Part shown: positions 1-15,000 of the stretch, one piece after another
Layout: the number at the start of each line of letters is the position of its first letter
How positions within the stretch are numbered: position 1 is the first letter of the stretch
Source of the DNA: Aphelenchoides besseyi
Taxonomy: Eukaryota; Nematoda; Chromadorea; Rhabditida; Aphelenchoididae
Direction: 5' to 3'
Length of the DNA stretch: 64,000 bases
Assembly (NCBI GenBank): GCA_024699855.1
Contig: JAMPIQ010000001.1
Coordinates: forward strand, 124,001-188,000
Program-made: the position numbers and the translations under genes
Notes under the pieces: generated by a model
Database searches by the model: none
Seen by the model: the letters and a program-made list of their open reading frames with translations, nothing else
Told to the model about the DNA's origin: nothing

Positions 1-3000
1 TGCCGACAGAATCTTTTGGAACTGGGCGAAAACTTCCCGATATTCAAACAAATAACCGACTGTGCCAATCGTTATCACGTGCTCAAAGATCGTTTGGGCA
101 ACGAGGTGAACGAAGAGGCGGCACGCAAAACTCAGCAAAACAAATGGAATTCCGATGTTACCGAAAAACTATCGACAGTAGTAAGTTAAAATTTGGAAAC
201 TAAAGTTCATTGAATTTTCAGGTTTCACTCGAGGAATTGGATCAAATGGAACAGCCAATTAAAAACACAATCAAGCAGTTGCAACAAATTCGAGGTTACG
301 TAGTTCCCGATTTGTCCGTTCTTCGTGGAATGTTGAGTGCAATTGAAGCCAAACGAATCGAGTTACTGCGCACTTTGGCCGAAGCTGAACGTCAAAACCG
401 AGCACATTTGCTTTGCACGCAACGCTTGGATCGAATCGACACGACTTTGGAACGCATTTCTGCAATCACAACTAATCTATTCAATCGCTATCCAACTGAT
501 CAGCAAGACGTTGCTCAAAGTCCATCGGAGAGTTTTGGCATCGTTGATTTTCGTGTTGCTGAAAAAGACGTTCAAGAAGTACCCTTTGCCCGTTCATTGT
601 TGGAGAAGACTGAAGAGTATTTGAATGAAGCTGAAGAATTTTTGGCTAAAGCAACAGACGATTTGAAACCGGAAGTTCGTGATGAAGCTCAACGAAAGAT
701 TGACGAGACTCGCGAGCTAATTGCAACCAACCAGAAACATTTGAAATCGATCGAAGGTCCATTAGCTACCGAAGTAGAACAACAAACCGCGTTGATTGAG
801 CAGCACAATCAACTAGTCGGCAAAGTGAACGAATTGAATGGCCGTGTTAAATCTGTGATCGAGACTCCCGAGTCAAGAATTGAAGAACGAGTTTCTGAAC
901 TTGAAGTTTTGGTCGTTGAGTTGGAAGCTGTGGTCAAAGAATCAGATGCCCTGGAAAAAGATGCCGAGTTGAAATCAACAGCCATCGTCCGCAATCCCGA
1001 TGATATGAACGCTCCAGCTTTAGCTTCCAACGTTCGTGCGTTCTGCGAAAACGTCAAACACGCATTGGAAGAAGCGAAGCAGCGAGAAAAAGCGTTGAAT
1101 GATCGCAGCAAAGCGACAGAAATGATCCTCGAGATTCAAACAACGATCAAAAGTAAGTAAGATCGTGAAAACTAAAAGTTGATTTGTTTAGATTTGGAAG
1201 AACTACAAAAACAACAAGAACACACGCCAAGCACTTTGCATCTGATTCACCAAAAACTGTCCGAAGCTCAAGACGGTTTCCAAAGAGTCTACGACACTTA
1301 CTTTGATTCGGATATCTTGGGCGAAGAAGTGAGCAATCAGTTGCAAAAACTGGACAGTCAATTGAAAAAGAAGAGCAGCAACATTGATCGACAATTGGAC
1401 CAATTGTACGAAAACCAAACTTCACAATTACATCGATTGGCAGAAGAATTGGAATTATTGTTGGAGCAAAATGACTTGTCAGGTAAAGAATTGGGACAAA
1501 AGATCGCAGTTTTGGATGCAACTGTTCAATCAGCCGAAAACCTCCTTAGCGACACGCATTCCGATCAAATGAAATCTCCACGGGTTCTACGACTAAAAGA
1601 AGTAATTGAACGGAGTCAAGCAATCCGACCACAAGTAAACAATAAAATGCAAATAGTCGGCATTTTAACGCAACAACAAACGACCACCGAAGTTACTTTG
1701 AAGAAACTGCACGAACTGTTGCAAATTATTCGTGATCGTGGTCTTCGAAATGCAACACAAGCGGAAGACGACGCGAAACTGCTTACTGTAAGTTTGCCAT
1801 ATAAATTTTGACAATAAACAAAATGCTCAGGAAGCACGACCTATGTTGAACAAGTTGGACTCCGATTTGAAGCAGTTGGCTACAAATATCAAACAATTGA
1901 ATCCGGCAGCTGTTGACCAACAAGCCTACGAATCTTTAGTAAAACAAACACAGGAAGCACAAGGCGAATTCGATCAACTTTTTGGCGATCTGATGGTCGA
2001 ATTGGAATCTGAATTGCAGCTTCAGGAGTTGGAATTCGATCTTAACTCGAGACTTGCCAATGTATCTGCCGGAAAAGCGCAGTTGAATGATTTGAAACAA
2101 GAAGTCGAGATGCTGAAAACTCATAACTCTGAAGTGGGGAAAGAACGAAAACTCGTGAAACGTGGAGAACAGAAGCCGGGAACCGTGAATCCACAAATCG
2201 TGTCGATGCTTCGTCGTTTAGACGAATTGGATGCGTCAGCAGTAGCGCAAAACAACTTCAACGACAAACGGGCAGCTTTGTTGGTTTCGCTGGTGGAATA
2301 TCAAGAATTGTTGGATAAAATAAAAGAACGTGGACCTCAACCGATTAGCCAAACCGAAGTTCAACATCGTCAACTGATCGTAAGTTACTGTTCGGACAAC
2401 TTTGTAATAAACTTTAAATTTCAGCGAACTTTTGAGATTCCAGAAGTCACTCCGTTTGCTCGTGCTAAAGAAGAAGTGGAGAATTTGCGTCATTTGGCTG
2501 AGGAATTAAAAGATTCGAATGCAGAGACAACCATTGAACCGATTGTTCAAAAAATCCAGTTATTGGAAGACACCTACAACGATACCGTTGGTCAGATTGC
2601 CGTTGAAATGGAAGAAGAACTTCAACTTAAAGCATCTGAAACGGAATTGGCTGAGAAATTAAAGTCTCAAGCGTTTGCTCAAGATCTCGCTTCTCGTCAT
2701 CACTTTGTAGTTAATCAGCTTCCGGAGTTCAGAAAACGAATGAACGAGTTGGCTAATCAAAGTTCGAGTTCGGCACCTGAACGCAAATTTGTTAGACGAG
2801 AAGAAATCACAGGCAACCAATCGACCTCCGTTTACGACCAAATTCGAAATACGATCGAGAGAATGGAATCTCAAATCGACGACATTGAACGAGAGGAAAA
2901 AGAAGAGGCAAAGCTCAGCCAGCGTTACGATCTTTTGGTAGCAAAAATCAATGAGCTGCCAACTGGAGTTGTGGAAAAAACGGAAATACAACGCCTTCAA

Positions 3001-6000
3001 ACCGAAGTTATTCCTCAGGTTCGAGCTGAAGCTATTAGTCTTATGGACGACACGGCAAAATCGGCGGCCCGAAATTATGTTCCGGTATCTGTAGCGCCTA
3101 TCGATAAGCTTTTAGACGTGATTGGCGATTTGAGTACACAGCTGAATGACAAGTTAATGAAAGCAGAACAACGCGAACCATCTGAACCGGTGCAAAGCTC
3201 TGAATGGAATACTCGACGGTCTGATGTCGATGCCGCCGTTACTTCAGCGATCAATTCCGCTGAGAAAGTTCTCACTCCATACGCTCAAGGCCAACCATCA
3301 CAACCGTTGGAAAGCGCCGAACACACTTTAGCAGTGATTCCCGATCAAGTAGAGAATTTGAAACGTGCGAGCGAATTGGTCGCATTAACAATCGAATGGA
3401 TCCAAGGACCGTCCGATTTGAAGCCAAACAAACGAGAAGCTAATTTGAAGCAGATGAAGAAGTTGATACGCAAATTGGACGACAAGGTCACCGACTTAGA
3501 AGAACTGCAATCAACGTTATCCGAAGATGTTGGAAAACAACGACAAATTATGGTCGCAGTTAATGAGTTGAATCAAATTGGCGTGGCCGCTAGAGAAATG
3601 CCAGCGAGTCCCGAAGAGAAACTTCAGAAGTTGGAAAAACTCGAAAATCGACTTCACGAGTTAGACGCGACTACGACTTTTGTGCATTCGGATGAGCATG
3701 AGGTTGTGCCTTTGATCGTTCCATCAGTCGATCAACGCGAACTCCAAAACAAAGTCACTGAAATTTCGGAAGTTCTTGCAAAAGAGAATGAACACGTGCA
3801 ACAACAACTGCAATCTCGAACCTCACCTCAACAAACCGAAACGTCTACTAAACAACCACTGAATTCCGATGTTGAAATCCCGCTAATTGCAGAATCCATC
3901 GCGCCGAAAATGACTGCAAAGATCATCGCTACGGTTTCACCAGATGCAACGTCAGAAGACTTGGTTGAGGTTGTCTCCATTTACAAAACATCACCGCCAA
4001 CAACAAGTGAAAAAGACGAAGCTTTGCCTATCGTTATTAAGGAGGAGGTTATTGACGCTGGTGCAATTATCAGTGAAATCGCGCCTGAATACGATAGTCG
4101 AACACCAAAGGAAAAAGTCACGGATGCAATTGGAAACGTGAAAGCGGTTTTGAAAGAAAAAAATGCCGCTAGTGATGAAGAACTTCGACGAGCAATTCAG
4201 TTGCTTACATCCATCAGTCCGGAGCTGCAAGCTGTTCGTCTTGAAGTTCAAAAGACGTCCAAAGATAAAAAACACAAAAAATTGGCCAAAGAACGTGAAC
4301 AAGAATACGTCAAATTGGAAGCAGATGTCCAGAAAACTCGGGCGGCCGTCGAAAAGTTGGTGCGTGAACGTGCTCATCCATCGACTAAAACGAAATCCAC
4401 AAAAATGCAAAAGGAAATTGTCAATGTTGAAGAACCAAAATCGCCGCCGCCAAGTCCCGTCATTGCCGAAGAAGTTGTTAGTGAAAAGTCAGTGATTGAA
4501 GGTAAACAAACCGATTCGATTGTCCACGATCTTTCAACAACACCGGAAATAACGGCCGTTCAATTTGAGAAACTCGAAGAAAAGACGTCTGTGCAGTTTA
4601 AAGAATTAACAGTGCAAACGGATCGGCTTCAACCAACAATCGATGCGATTAAATTGACATTGGAGGAATGTGCTCGTCTCCAAGAACCATCAATGGCCGA
4701 TCTCATCGACTCGATTGCTCAACTTAATAACGTCGAAGCCAAATTGACGGAATTGAAGAAAGAAATCAAGTTGATGGTCAAAGACAAGAACCTAAAGGAC
4801 GCAGCTAAACAACGAGAACAGGAACATAAGCGGCTGAACAACGACGCCGAAAAGACAAAGAAGAGACTCCAAAAGAAACTGCAGGATGACGTTCAGTATT
4901 CTCTTAGCGAAATGGAAAGGTTGAGCAAATCTACAAAACCGTTAGTCGATAGTGAAGATGTAGAGGAGATCAACCGCGCTATCGAGCAATTGGACAAACT
5001 AAACGGCAAAGTAGAAGAAATGGCGAATCAACTTGTTATATCCAATGTAAACAGAAAACTTGCTGACAAGCTTATTGATGCCAAAGAGAAGTCAGAAAAA
5101 CGGAAAGCTGATTTGACCTTCCACGTCAACAAATTGAACGAGATCACGTCACTCAGACAAACTAAACAAACCGAAGCAGCCGAGCAACACGAACGAGCAT
5201 CAGAAGAGTGGCTTCAAAAGAAAGCTGAACTTGACTCGCAACTCCTGGCCATCACATCTGAAGTTGACAACAAACTCGAACGTTACAATACAGAAATGCA
5301 AACCAATGCTGGAAGACAGAACGAAGAACAGACTTTCAAGCTGATTAACCAGAATCTCAATCAAGCACGAGAACTACTTCACAGACAAATTGATTGGTTA
5401 CAACAAACGCCCAACATTGATGAAGAGAAGCGCCACTTAGCGTTGGAACAAATCAACAATGAACTTCAACGTGTCGATGAAAAACAAAACCATGCCGAAG
5501 AATTGTCACATCAATCCAATGAACTTCAACGGCTTAAAAAACTGTCTGATGCGCAGCAAAAACTTCAAACCGTGTACTATACGTTAATGAAAGAAGTCAC
5601 CGACGCTCAGAATAATTCCAGTTTGGAAATGGCATCTGGACAGTTGAATCATGTCCAAGCACAAATTGACGTTTTGTTGGAAGAAATTTGTTTACTACAA
5701 CAACAATCTGAACATCAGCCCGAACTTTTGCTTCAATCAAAAGCTAATGCTAATTTGGCAATTTTACGTGACAATGTTGAGAATTTGCAAAAATCCCTTG
5801 ATTCCGAACAGAAAGATGCTCAACGACAAATCCAACTCAATCGCATCGAACACGAAATGGAACAAAAGAAGTCGGAGCTTGTCGACGAGATTCGCGCTGC
5901 CGAATCTCTGTTATCGTCACCTGAAGCCTCCATCGAACAACTGAAACGTTCAAATGATTTGCTGGAATCCGCTAGACCGAAGTTGGCGGAAATCAATCGT

Positions 6001-9000
6001 TTGTACGATGGACTCAACGATAGCGACGAAACAACGCAATCACTTCGACAAAGAACTGCCGATCAGTTGAGTTCATTGGGCGAACTATTCAAAAATCATC
6101 AACAATCAGCCCAAGATCGCATTGACTCGCTTGTCCGACAACAACAAGACCAGTTGGCGGCAAGCATTGAAGAGGCCCAGAAAGCGATTTCAAGTCCTAA
6201 TGTGGCGCCCGAAGACTACGAACAACGATCCATTCAACTTGTCGAAGCTTTGCAATCAGCTCAGCCAATTCAACAGTCGCTGCCCGAACTAAACGATTTG
6301 AATCGTCTTTTGGAGCTCGCTCAATCCACTCGTCAAGCCGTCGATGAGCGAGCCGACTTGTGGCGACTCTTCCGAGAAAAACGAGATCAAATTGGCGACA
6401 AACACGAAACCGCTCGACAACTCTACGAAAATGTTGCAAAGGCCGGAAAACGTTCTCCCGCCCAGGTTCGAAGCGATATCGAGAGTCTTCAGGTTAGTTG
6501 TTTGAACTTACCCTTGTGATTTAAAATAATTGAAAACATCGTTTTTGAATGGCATAATCGACCAAAGAAGCCATAACATTTCGATTCCAACTCCCACCGT
6601 TAATTTATGTGATCAATCTGAGAGTTGTTTCCGAGTATATTAGTTGGTCGCCAGTTTGTAATGAGTGGTCGTATGATTGCAACTTTGGGGTCTACGTTAT
6701 TCTTATAACGTGCTTCAATGTTTAAAAAAGCGAAAAATCGCAAGATATGAGAGTAAAAGTGATCCTCACTTGCCCTTGTTTTAAGCTGCATTTGCGAACT
6801 TCGGCTTCTGCGACCAGTGAATCGATTAACTTACAATTAGCAATACTAGTTGGTTTATTTGTATTCAACTATTTTTGAGACTTAGAATCAAACACTAAAA
6901 CTGTTTAGTCAATTTCGCAGGAATCGATATTAGCGATTTTTAAGTATGTTTTCGACTTCATCTCTGCTCTCGGTCAATCTCTGCTCGTCAAGCTTTTGGT
7001 TTTGTACTCGCGTACGCTTATCAAAATGTGTGCCATATTATAGGGTTTCATCATTAGCGGGAAGAGTTGCACAGGCGTTTGCAATCTTTAGCGATTTTTT
7101 GACAAACTTTTCGGCGTTGAATTGCTCTCAGTTATCCGATGGCTACGAATTTGAGCACAATAAATAGCAAGTTTATTGGGCCTTCTAATGATATAATATG
7201 AGCACTAGTTGTTGCCAAAATCCCCGAACTACATCGGTTTGCGCGAAGGACGTGCTATACAAGGGAATGGAGGGTGTTGTGTATTTTAGCTCGTTGACCG
7301 ATTGGATTCCGCTAATATTCACAGGGTTTAGAGTTCAATAGTGCCTATTGTTGTTCTGTTAATTACAAGCTTCTACAGTCGCTAGTTCACGAGTTGTAGT
7401 CAACGGAAGTTGACTTCTCTCGGAGGTTAACATCTGATGGTTGACATTCTTTTCTGTTACATTTTCAAGTCAACTGCTTCTACTAATTATTATATAAATA
7501 CAAACTGCGTATAATTTGCTATTGAACCAATGAGTTTTGAGCAATCTTATAGTTCAAAAGGTAAACTCGAATCTAAGCCCTTTCTGTGTATGTGTTGTTA
7601 ATCAGAGCTTAGTAGTGAGTGGTTGTATGATGGCCCAGTTGGTGTCTACATGCTTCGCATAATGTGCTTGTCAATCTTAAGAACAGTAAGAAATCTGAAG
7701 AATAGAATTTCGAGTTCATGGGTTTTGATCGAATTTTCGATCTCTGGCTTTCGTTCCAAACTTCTCTAGCAACCTGTCGGAAACTCAACTAATCCAAAAA
7801 CAATAGGTTCAGTTACAAACGACGATTAATTCAAAGTCTTTGCTAAACCTTTTTGAATTTGCGAATTTGATTTCACTCCATTAGACATGCAATTTAAAAC
7901 AATGAAATTGCTGTCAGCGGCTCATCAATCGTTTCAAATGCAACTGCAAAAATTGTTATCTACAGGCCACTCAAAGTCACAAGCTTGTCATTCGAAGATT
8001 GATAATTCGAGAATGAGAGCTCGGCTAAACCAAAAACAGCAGGATACGGCGATTGACGGCGTTTACAGAACGTAGCTTAAGACGTTCGGATTCGAAGCTT
8101 AAAAACGCATCTCGCTTATTTGCCTTAAAAGGTTTATTAAACTCGAATTATAATCAAATATTGTCTTTAATTCATTATTAATTGTTTGTTTTTAGACCGC
8201 CTCTGTGAACCATCTCGCTCCAGTTCAAGAGGATCTGGAACGATTGTCTTCGCTGGCTCAGCAACTGGAACCATTAGCTGTGGCCGAAAGCGAACTTCGA
8301 TTCGTGGAGATGGATCACAAAGATTTGAAGGACGACTACGACGAGCTTGTCAAACGACAGGAACGAGAATTGCAAGACGAACAGGATTTGAATGCGGCTA
8401 TTGAGACAGTCATCGAAGAACTGAACAAATTGAAGCGTGAAATCGGCGAGTTAAGTTCTGAAGATCTTCACAAGTTGAACGGCGAACTACTTCCCGCGTT
8501 GTCAACTCGAATCGACGATATTGGTCAACGCGATCAACAAGCAACCGCCGATCGTCAGCACGTTCAACGCTCATGGTCATCCAATAGTCCCGATTCAGCT
8601 CGTGGCTTAGTGAATGAAATTGAGAAATTGAGTGGAGAAAAGTTGGCGGAACTCGAAAAGAAGAAACAACAAGAAGCCGTGGAAGCCGAATGGATGGAAA
8701 AGAAGAACGAATTGGACGCTCAGCTACTGGCTATCACTTCTTCCACAACTCACGTATTCGATCGATATGGCGAGAATGTTGAACCGAAGACGATCCGTGA
8801 TGCCGAAGACGATGTTCAAAATGTTTCCGGCTTACGAGACAAACTTTTCCGTGCTCGCGAACTTCTTCAAAGTGCTATCGACTGGTTGAATGGAAACGAT
8901 CAGTTGCCGGCAAAAGTAAAGAGTGAAGCTCTGAAACAACTTAATTTCGAAGTAAAGAAGCTGGATGACGAACAAAACCGTTTGAATTCCTTGGAAGATC

Positions 9001-12000
9001 AACTGAACGAAGACTTGCGACGACAAAAGGAATTGGCTGATGAACATCAACGACTTGTGAACAAATTGAACGAACTTCGTGATCAGGCCGAAACAGCTCA
9101 TGGAATCGAAAATGCCGACGAGAAGAAGGCCAAGGTCGAAGAGGTGCAAGCTCGTGTGGCTCCGTTGTTGCAGCAATTGGATGAGTTGCAAAAGAAATCT
9201 GAACTAAAGACGATTCCACTCGTTCAATCACACTCATCAGTCAATGTTGCTGGTCTCAAAGATTATGTACAAAACCTGCAAAAATCACTTGATTCCGAAC
9301 AGAAAGATGCTCAACGACAAATCCAACTCAATCGCATCGAACACGAAATGGAACAAAAGAAGTCGGAGCTTGTCGACGAGATTCGCGCTGCCGAATCTCT
9401 GTTATCGTCACCTGAAGCCTCCATCGAACAACTGAAACGTTCAAATGATTTGCTGGAATCCGCTAGACCGAAGTTGGCGGAAATCAATCGTTTGTACGAT
9501 GGACTCAACGATAGCGACGAAACAACGCAATCACTTCGACAAAGAACTGCCGATCAGTTGAGTTCATTGGGCGAACTATTCAAAAATCATCAACAATCAG
9601 CCCAAGATCGCATTGACTCGCTTGTCCGACAACAACAAGACCAGTTGGCGGCAAGCATTGAAGAGGCCCAGAAAGCGATTTCAAGTCCTAATGTGGCGCC
9701 CGAAGACTACGAACAACGATCCATTCAACTTGTCGAAGCTTTGCAATCAGCTCAGCCAATTCAACAGTCGCTGCCCGAACTAAACGATTTGAATCGTCTT
9801 TTGGAGCTCGCTCAATCCACTCGTCAAGCCGTCGATGAGCGAGCCGACTTGTGGCGACTCTTCCGAGAAAAACGAGATCAAATTGGCGACAAACACGAAA
9901 CCGCTCGACAACTCTACGAAAATGTTGCAAAGGCCGGAAAACGTTCTCCCGCCCAGGTTCGAAGCGATATCGAGAGTCTTCAGGTTAGTTGTTTGAACTT
10001 ACCCTTGTGATTTAAAATAATTGAAAACATCGTTTTTGAATGGCATAATCGACCAAAGAAGCCATAACATTTCGATTCCAACTCCCACCGTTAATTTATG
10101 TGATCAATCTGAGAGTTGTTTCCGAGTATATTAGTTGGTCGCCAGTTTGTAATGAGTGGTCGTATGATTGCAACTTTGGGGTCTACGTTATTCTTATAAC
10201 GTGCTTCAATGTTTAAAAAAGCGAAAAATCGCAAGATATGAGAGTAAAAGTGATCCTCACTTGCCCTTGTTTTAAGCTGCATTTGCGAACTTCGGCTTCT
10301 GCGACCAGTGAATCGATTAACTTACAATTAGCAATACTAGTTGATTTATTTGTATTCAACTATTTTTGAGACTTAGAATCAAACACTAAAACTGTTTAGT
10401 CAATTTCGCAGGAATCGATATTAGCGATTTTTAAGTATGTTTTCGACTTCATCTCTGCTCTCGGTCAATCTCTGCTCGTCAAGCTTTTGGTTTTGTACTC
10501 GCGTACGCTTATCAAAATGTGTGCCATATTATAGGGTTTCATCATTAGCGGGAAGAGTTGCACAGGCGTTTGCAATCTTTAGCGATTTTTTGACAAACTT
10601 TTCGGCGTTGAATTGCTCTCAGTTATCCGATGGCTACGAATTTGAGCACAATAAATAGCAAGTTTATTGGGCCTTCTAATGATATAATATGAGCACTAGT
10701 TGTTGCCAAAATCCCCGAACTACATCGGTTTGCGCGAAGGACGTGCTATACAAGGGAATGGAGGGTGTTGTGTATTTTAGCTCGTTGACCGATTGGATTC
10801 CGCTAATATTCACAGGGTTTAGAGTTCAATAGTGCCTATTGTTGTTCTGTTAATTACAAGCTTCTACAGTCGCTAGTTCACGAGTTGTAGTCAACGGAAG
10901 TTGACTTCTCTCGGAGGTTAACATCTGATGGTTGACATTCTTTTCTGTTACATTTTCAAGTCAACTGCTTCTACTATTATTATTATATAAATACAAACTG
11001 CGTATAATTTGCTATTGAACCAATGAGTTTTGAGCAATCTTATAGTTCAAAAGGTAAACTCGAATCTAAGCCCTTTCTGTGTATGTGTTGTTAATCAGAG
11101 CTTAGTAGTGAGTGGTTGTATGATGGCCCAGTTGGTGTCTACATGCTTCGCATAATGTGCTTGTCAATCTTAAGAACAGTAAGAAATCTGAAGAATAGAA
11201 TTTCGAGTTCATGGTTTTGATCGAATTTTCGATCTCTGGCTTTCGTTCCAAACTTCTCTAGCAACCTGTCGGAAACTCAACTAATCCAAAAACAATAGGT
11301 TCAGTTACAAACGACGATTAATTCAAAGTCTTTGCTAAACCTTTTTGAATTTGCGAATTTGATTTCACTCCATTAGACATGCAATTTAAAACAATGAAAT
11401 TGCTGTCAGCGGCTCATCAATCGTTTCAAATGCAACTGCAAAAATTGTTATCTACAGGCCACTCAAAGTCACAAGCTTGTCATTCGAAGATTGATAATTC
11501 GAGAATGAGAGCTCGGCTAAACCAAAAACAGCAGGATACGGCGATTGACGGCGTTTACAGAACGTAGCTTAAGACGTTCGGATTCGAAGCTTTAAAAACG
11601 CATCTCGCTTATTTGCCTTAAAAGGTTTATTAAACTCGAATTATAATCAAATATTGTCTTTAATTCATTATTAATTGTTTGTTTTTAGACCGCCTCTGTG
11701 AACCATCTCGCTCCAGTTCAAGAGGATCTGGAACGATTGTCTTCGCTGGCTCAGCAACTGGAACCATTAGCTGTGGCCGAAAGCGAACTTCGATTCGTGG
11801 AGATGGATCACAAAGATTTGAAGGACGACTACGACGAGCTTGTCAAACGACAGGAACGAGAATTGCAAGACGAACAGGATTTGAATGCGGCTATTGAGAC
11901 AGTCATCGAAGAACTGAACAAATTGAAGCGTGAAATCGGCGAGTTAAGTTCTGAAGATCTTCACAAGTTGAACGGCGAACTACTTCCCGCGTTGTCAACT

Positions 12001-15000
12001 CGAATCGACGATATTGGTCAACGCGATCAACAAGCAACCGCCGATCGTCAGCACGTTCAACGCTCATGGTCATCCAATAGTCCCGATTCAGCTCGTGGCT
12101 TAGTGAATGAAATTGAGAAATTGAGTGGAGAAAAGTTGGCGGAACTCGAAAAAAGAAGAAACAACAAGAAGCCGTGGAAGCCGAATGGATGGAAAAGAAG
12201 AACGAATTGGACTCAGCTACTGGCTATCACTTCTTCCACAACTCACGTATTCGATCGATATGGCGAGAATGTTGAACCGAAGACGATCCGTGATGCCGAA
12301 GACGATGTTCAAAATGTTTCCGGCTTACGAGACAAACTTTTCCGTGCTCGCGAACTTCTTCAAAGTGCTATCGACTGGTTGAATGGAAACGATCAGTTGC
12401 CGGCAAAAGTAAAGAGTGAAGCTCTGAAACAACTTAATTTCGAAGTAAAGAAGCTGGATGACGAACAAAACCGTTTGAATTCCTTGGAAGATCAACTGAA
12501 CGAAGACTTGCGACGACAAAAGGAATTGGCTGATGAACATCAACGACTTGTGAACAAATTGAACGAACTTCGTGATCAGGCCGAAACAGCTCATGGAATC
12601 GAAAATGCCGACGAGAAGAAGGCCAAGGTCGAAGAGGTGCAAGCTCGTGTGGCTCCGTTGTTGCAGCAATTGGATGAGTTGCAAAAGAAATCTGAACTAA
12701 AGACGATTCCACTCGTTCAATCACACTCATCAGTCAATGTTGCTGGTCTCAAAGATTATGTACAAAACCTGCAAAAATCACTTGATTCCGAACAGAAAGA
12801 TGCTCAACGACAAATCCAACTCAATCGCATCGAACACGAAATGGAACAAAAGAAGTCGGAGCTTGTCGACGAGATTCGCGCTGCCGAATCTCTGTTATCG
12901 TCACCTGAAGCCTCCATCGAACAACTGAAACGTTCAAATGATTTGCTGGAATCCGCTAGACCGAAGTTGGCGGAAATCAATCGTTTGTACGATGGACTCA
13001 ACGATAGCGACGAAACAACGCAATCACTTCGACAAAGAACTGCCGATCAGTTGAGTTCATTGGGCGAACTATTCAAAAATCATCAACAATCAGCCCAAGA
13101 TCGCATTGACTCGCTTGTCCGACAACAACAAGACCAGTTGGCGGCAAGCATTGAAGAGGCCCAGAAAGCGATTTCAAGTCCTAATGTGGCGCCCGAAGAC
13201 TACGAACAACGATCCATTCAACTTGTCGAAGCTTTGCAATCAGCTCAGCCAATTCAACAGTCGCTGCCCGAACTAAACGATTTGAATCGTCTTTTGGAGC
13301 TCGCTCAATCCACTCGTCAAGCCGTCGATGAGCGAGCCGACTTGTGGCGACTCTTCCGAGAAAAACGAGATCAAATTGGCGACAAACACGAAACCGCTCG
13401 ACAACTCTACGAAAATGTTGCAAAGGCCGGAAAACGTTCTCCCGCCCAGGTTCGAAGCGATATCGAGAGTCTTCAGGTTAGTTGTTTGAACTTACCCTTG
13501 TGATTTAAAATAATTGAAAACATCGTTTTTGAATGGCATAATCGACCAAAGAAGCCATAACATTTCGATTCCAACTCCCACCGTTAATTTATGTGATCAA
13601 TCTGAGAGTTGTTTCCGAGTATATTAGTTGGTCGCCAGTTTGTAATGAGTGGTCGTATGATTGCAACTTTGGGGTCTACGTTATTCTTATAACGTGCTTC
13701 AATGTTTAAAAAAGCGAAAAATCGCAAGATATGAGAGTAAAAGTGATCCTCACTTGCCCTTGTTTTAAGCTGCATTTGCGAACTTCGGCTTCTGCGACCA
13801 GTGAATCGATTAACTTACAATTAGCAATACTAGTTGATTTATTTGTATTCAACTATTTTTGAGACTTAGAATCAAACACTAAAACTGTTTAGTCAATTTC
13901 GCAGGAATCGATATTAGCGATTTTTAAGTATGTTTTCGACTTCATCTCTGCTCTCGGTCAATCTCTGCTCGTCAAGCTTTTGGTTTTGTACTCGCGTACG
14001 CTTATCAAAATGTGTGCCATATTATAGGGTTTCATCATTAGCGGGAAGAGTTGCACAGGCGTTTGCAATCTTTAGCGATTTTTTTGACAAACTTTTCGGC
14101 GTTGAATTGCTCTCAGTTATCCGATGGCTACGAATTTGAGCACAATAAATAGCAAGTTTATTGGGCCTTCTAATGATATAATATGAGCACTAGTTGTTGC
14201 CAAAATCCCCGAACTACATCGGTTTGCGCGAAGGACGTGCTATACAAGGGAATGGAGGGTGTTGTGTATTTTAGCTCGTTGACCGATTGGATTCCGCTAA
14301 TATTCACAGGGTTTAGAGTTCAATAGTGCCTATTGTTGTTCTGTTAATTACAAGCTTCTACAGTCGCTAGTTCACGAGTTGTAGTCAACGGAAGTTGACT
14401 TCTCTCGGAGGTTAACATCTGATGGTTGACATTCTTTTCTGTTACATTTTCAAGTCAACTGCTTCTACTAATTATTATATAAATACAAACTGCGTATAAT
14501 TTGCTATTGAACCAATGAGTTTTGAGCAATCTTATAGTTCAAAAGGTAAACTCGAATCTAAGCCCTTTCTGTGTATGTGTTGTTAATCAGAGCTTAGTAG
14601 TGAGTGGTTGTATGATGGCCCAGTTGGTGTCTACATGCTTCGCATAATGTGCTTGTCAATCTTAAGAACAGTAAGAAATCTGAAGAATAGAATTTCGAGT
14701 TCATGGTTTTGATCGAATTTTCGATCTCTGGCTTTCGTTCCAAACTTCTCTAGCAACCTGTCGGAAACTCAACTAATCCAAAAACAATAGGTTCAGTTAC
14801 AAACGACGATTAATTCAAAGTCTTTGCTAAACCTTTTTGAATTTGCGAATTTGATTTCACTCCATTAGACATGCAATTTAAAAACAATGAAATTGCTGTC
14901 AGCGGCTCATCAATCGTTTCAAATGCAACTGCAAAAATTGTTATCTACAGGCCACTCAAAGTCACAAGCTTGTCATTCGAAGATTGATAATTCGAGAATG

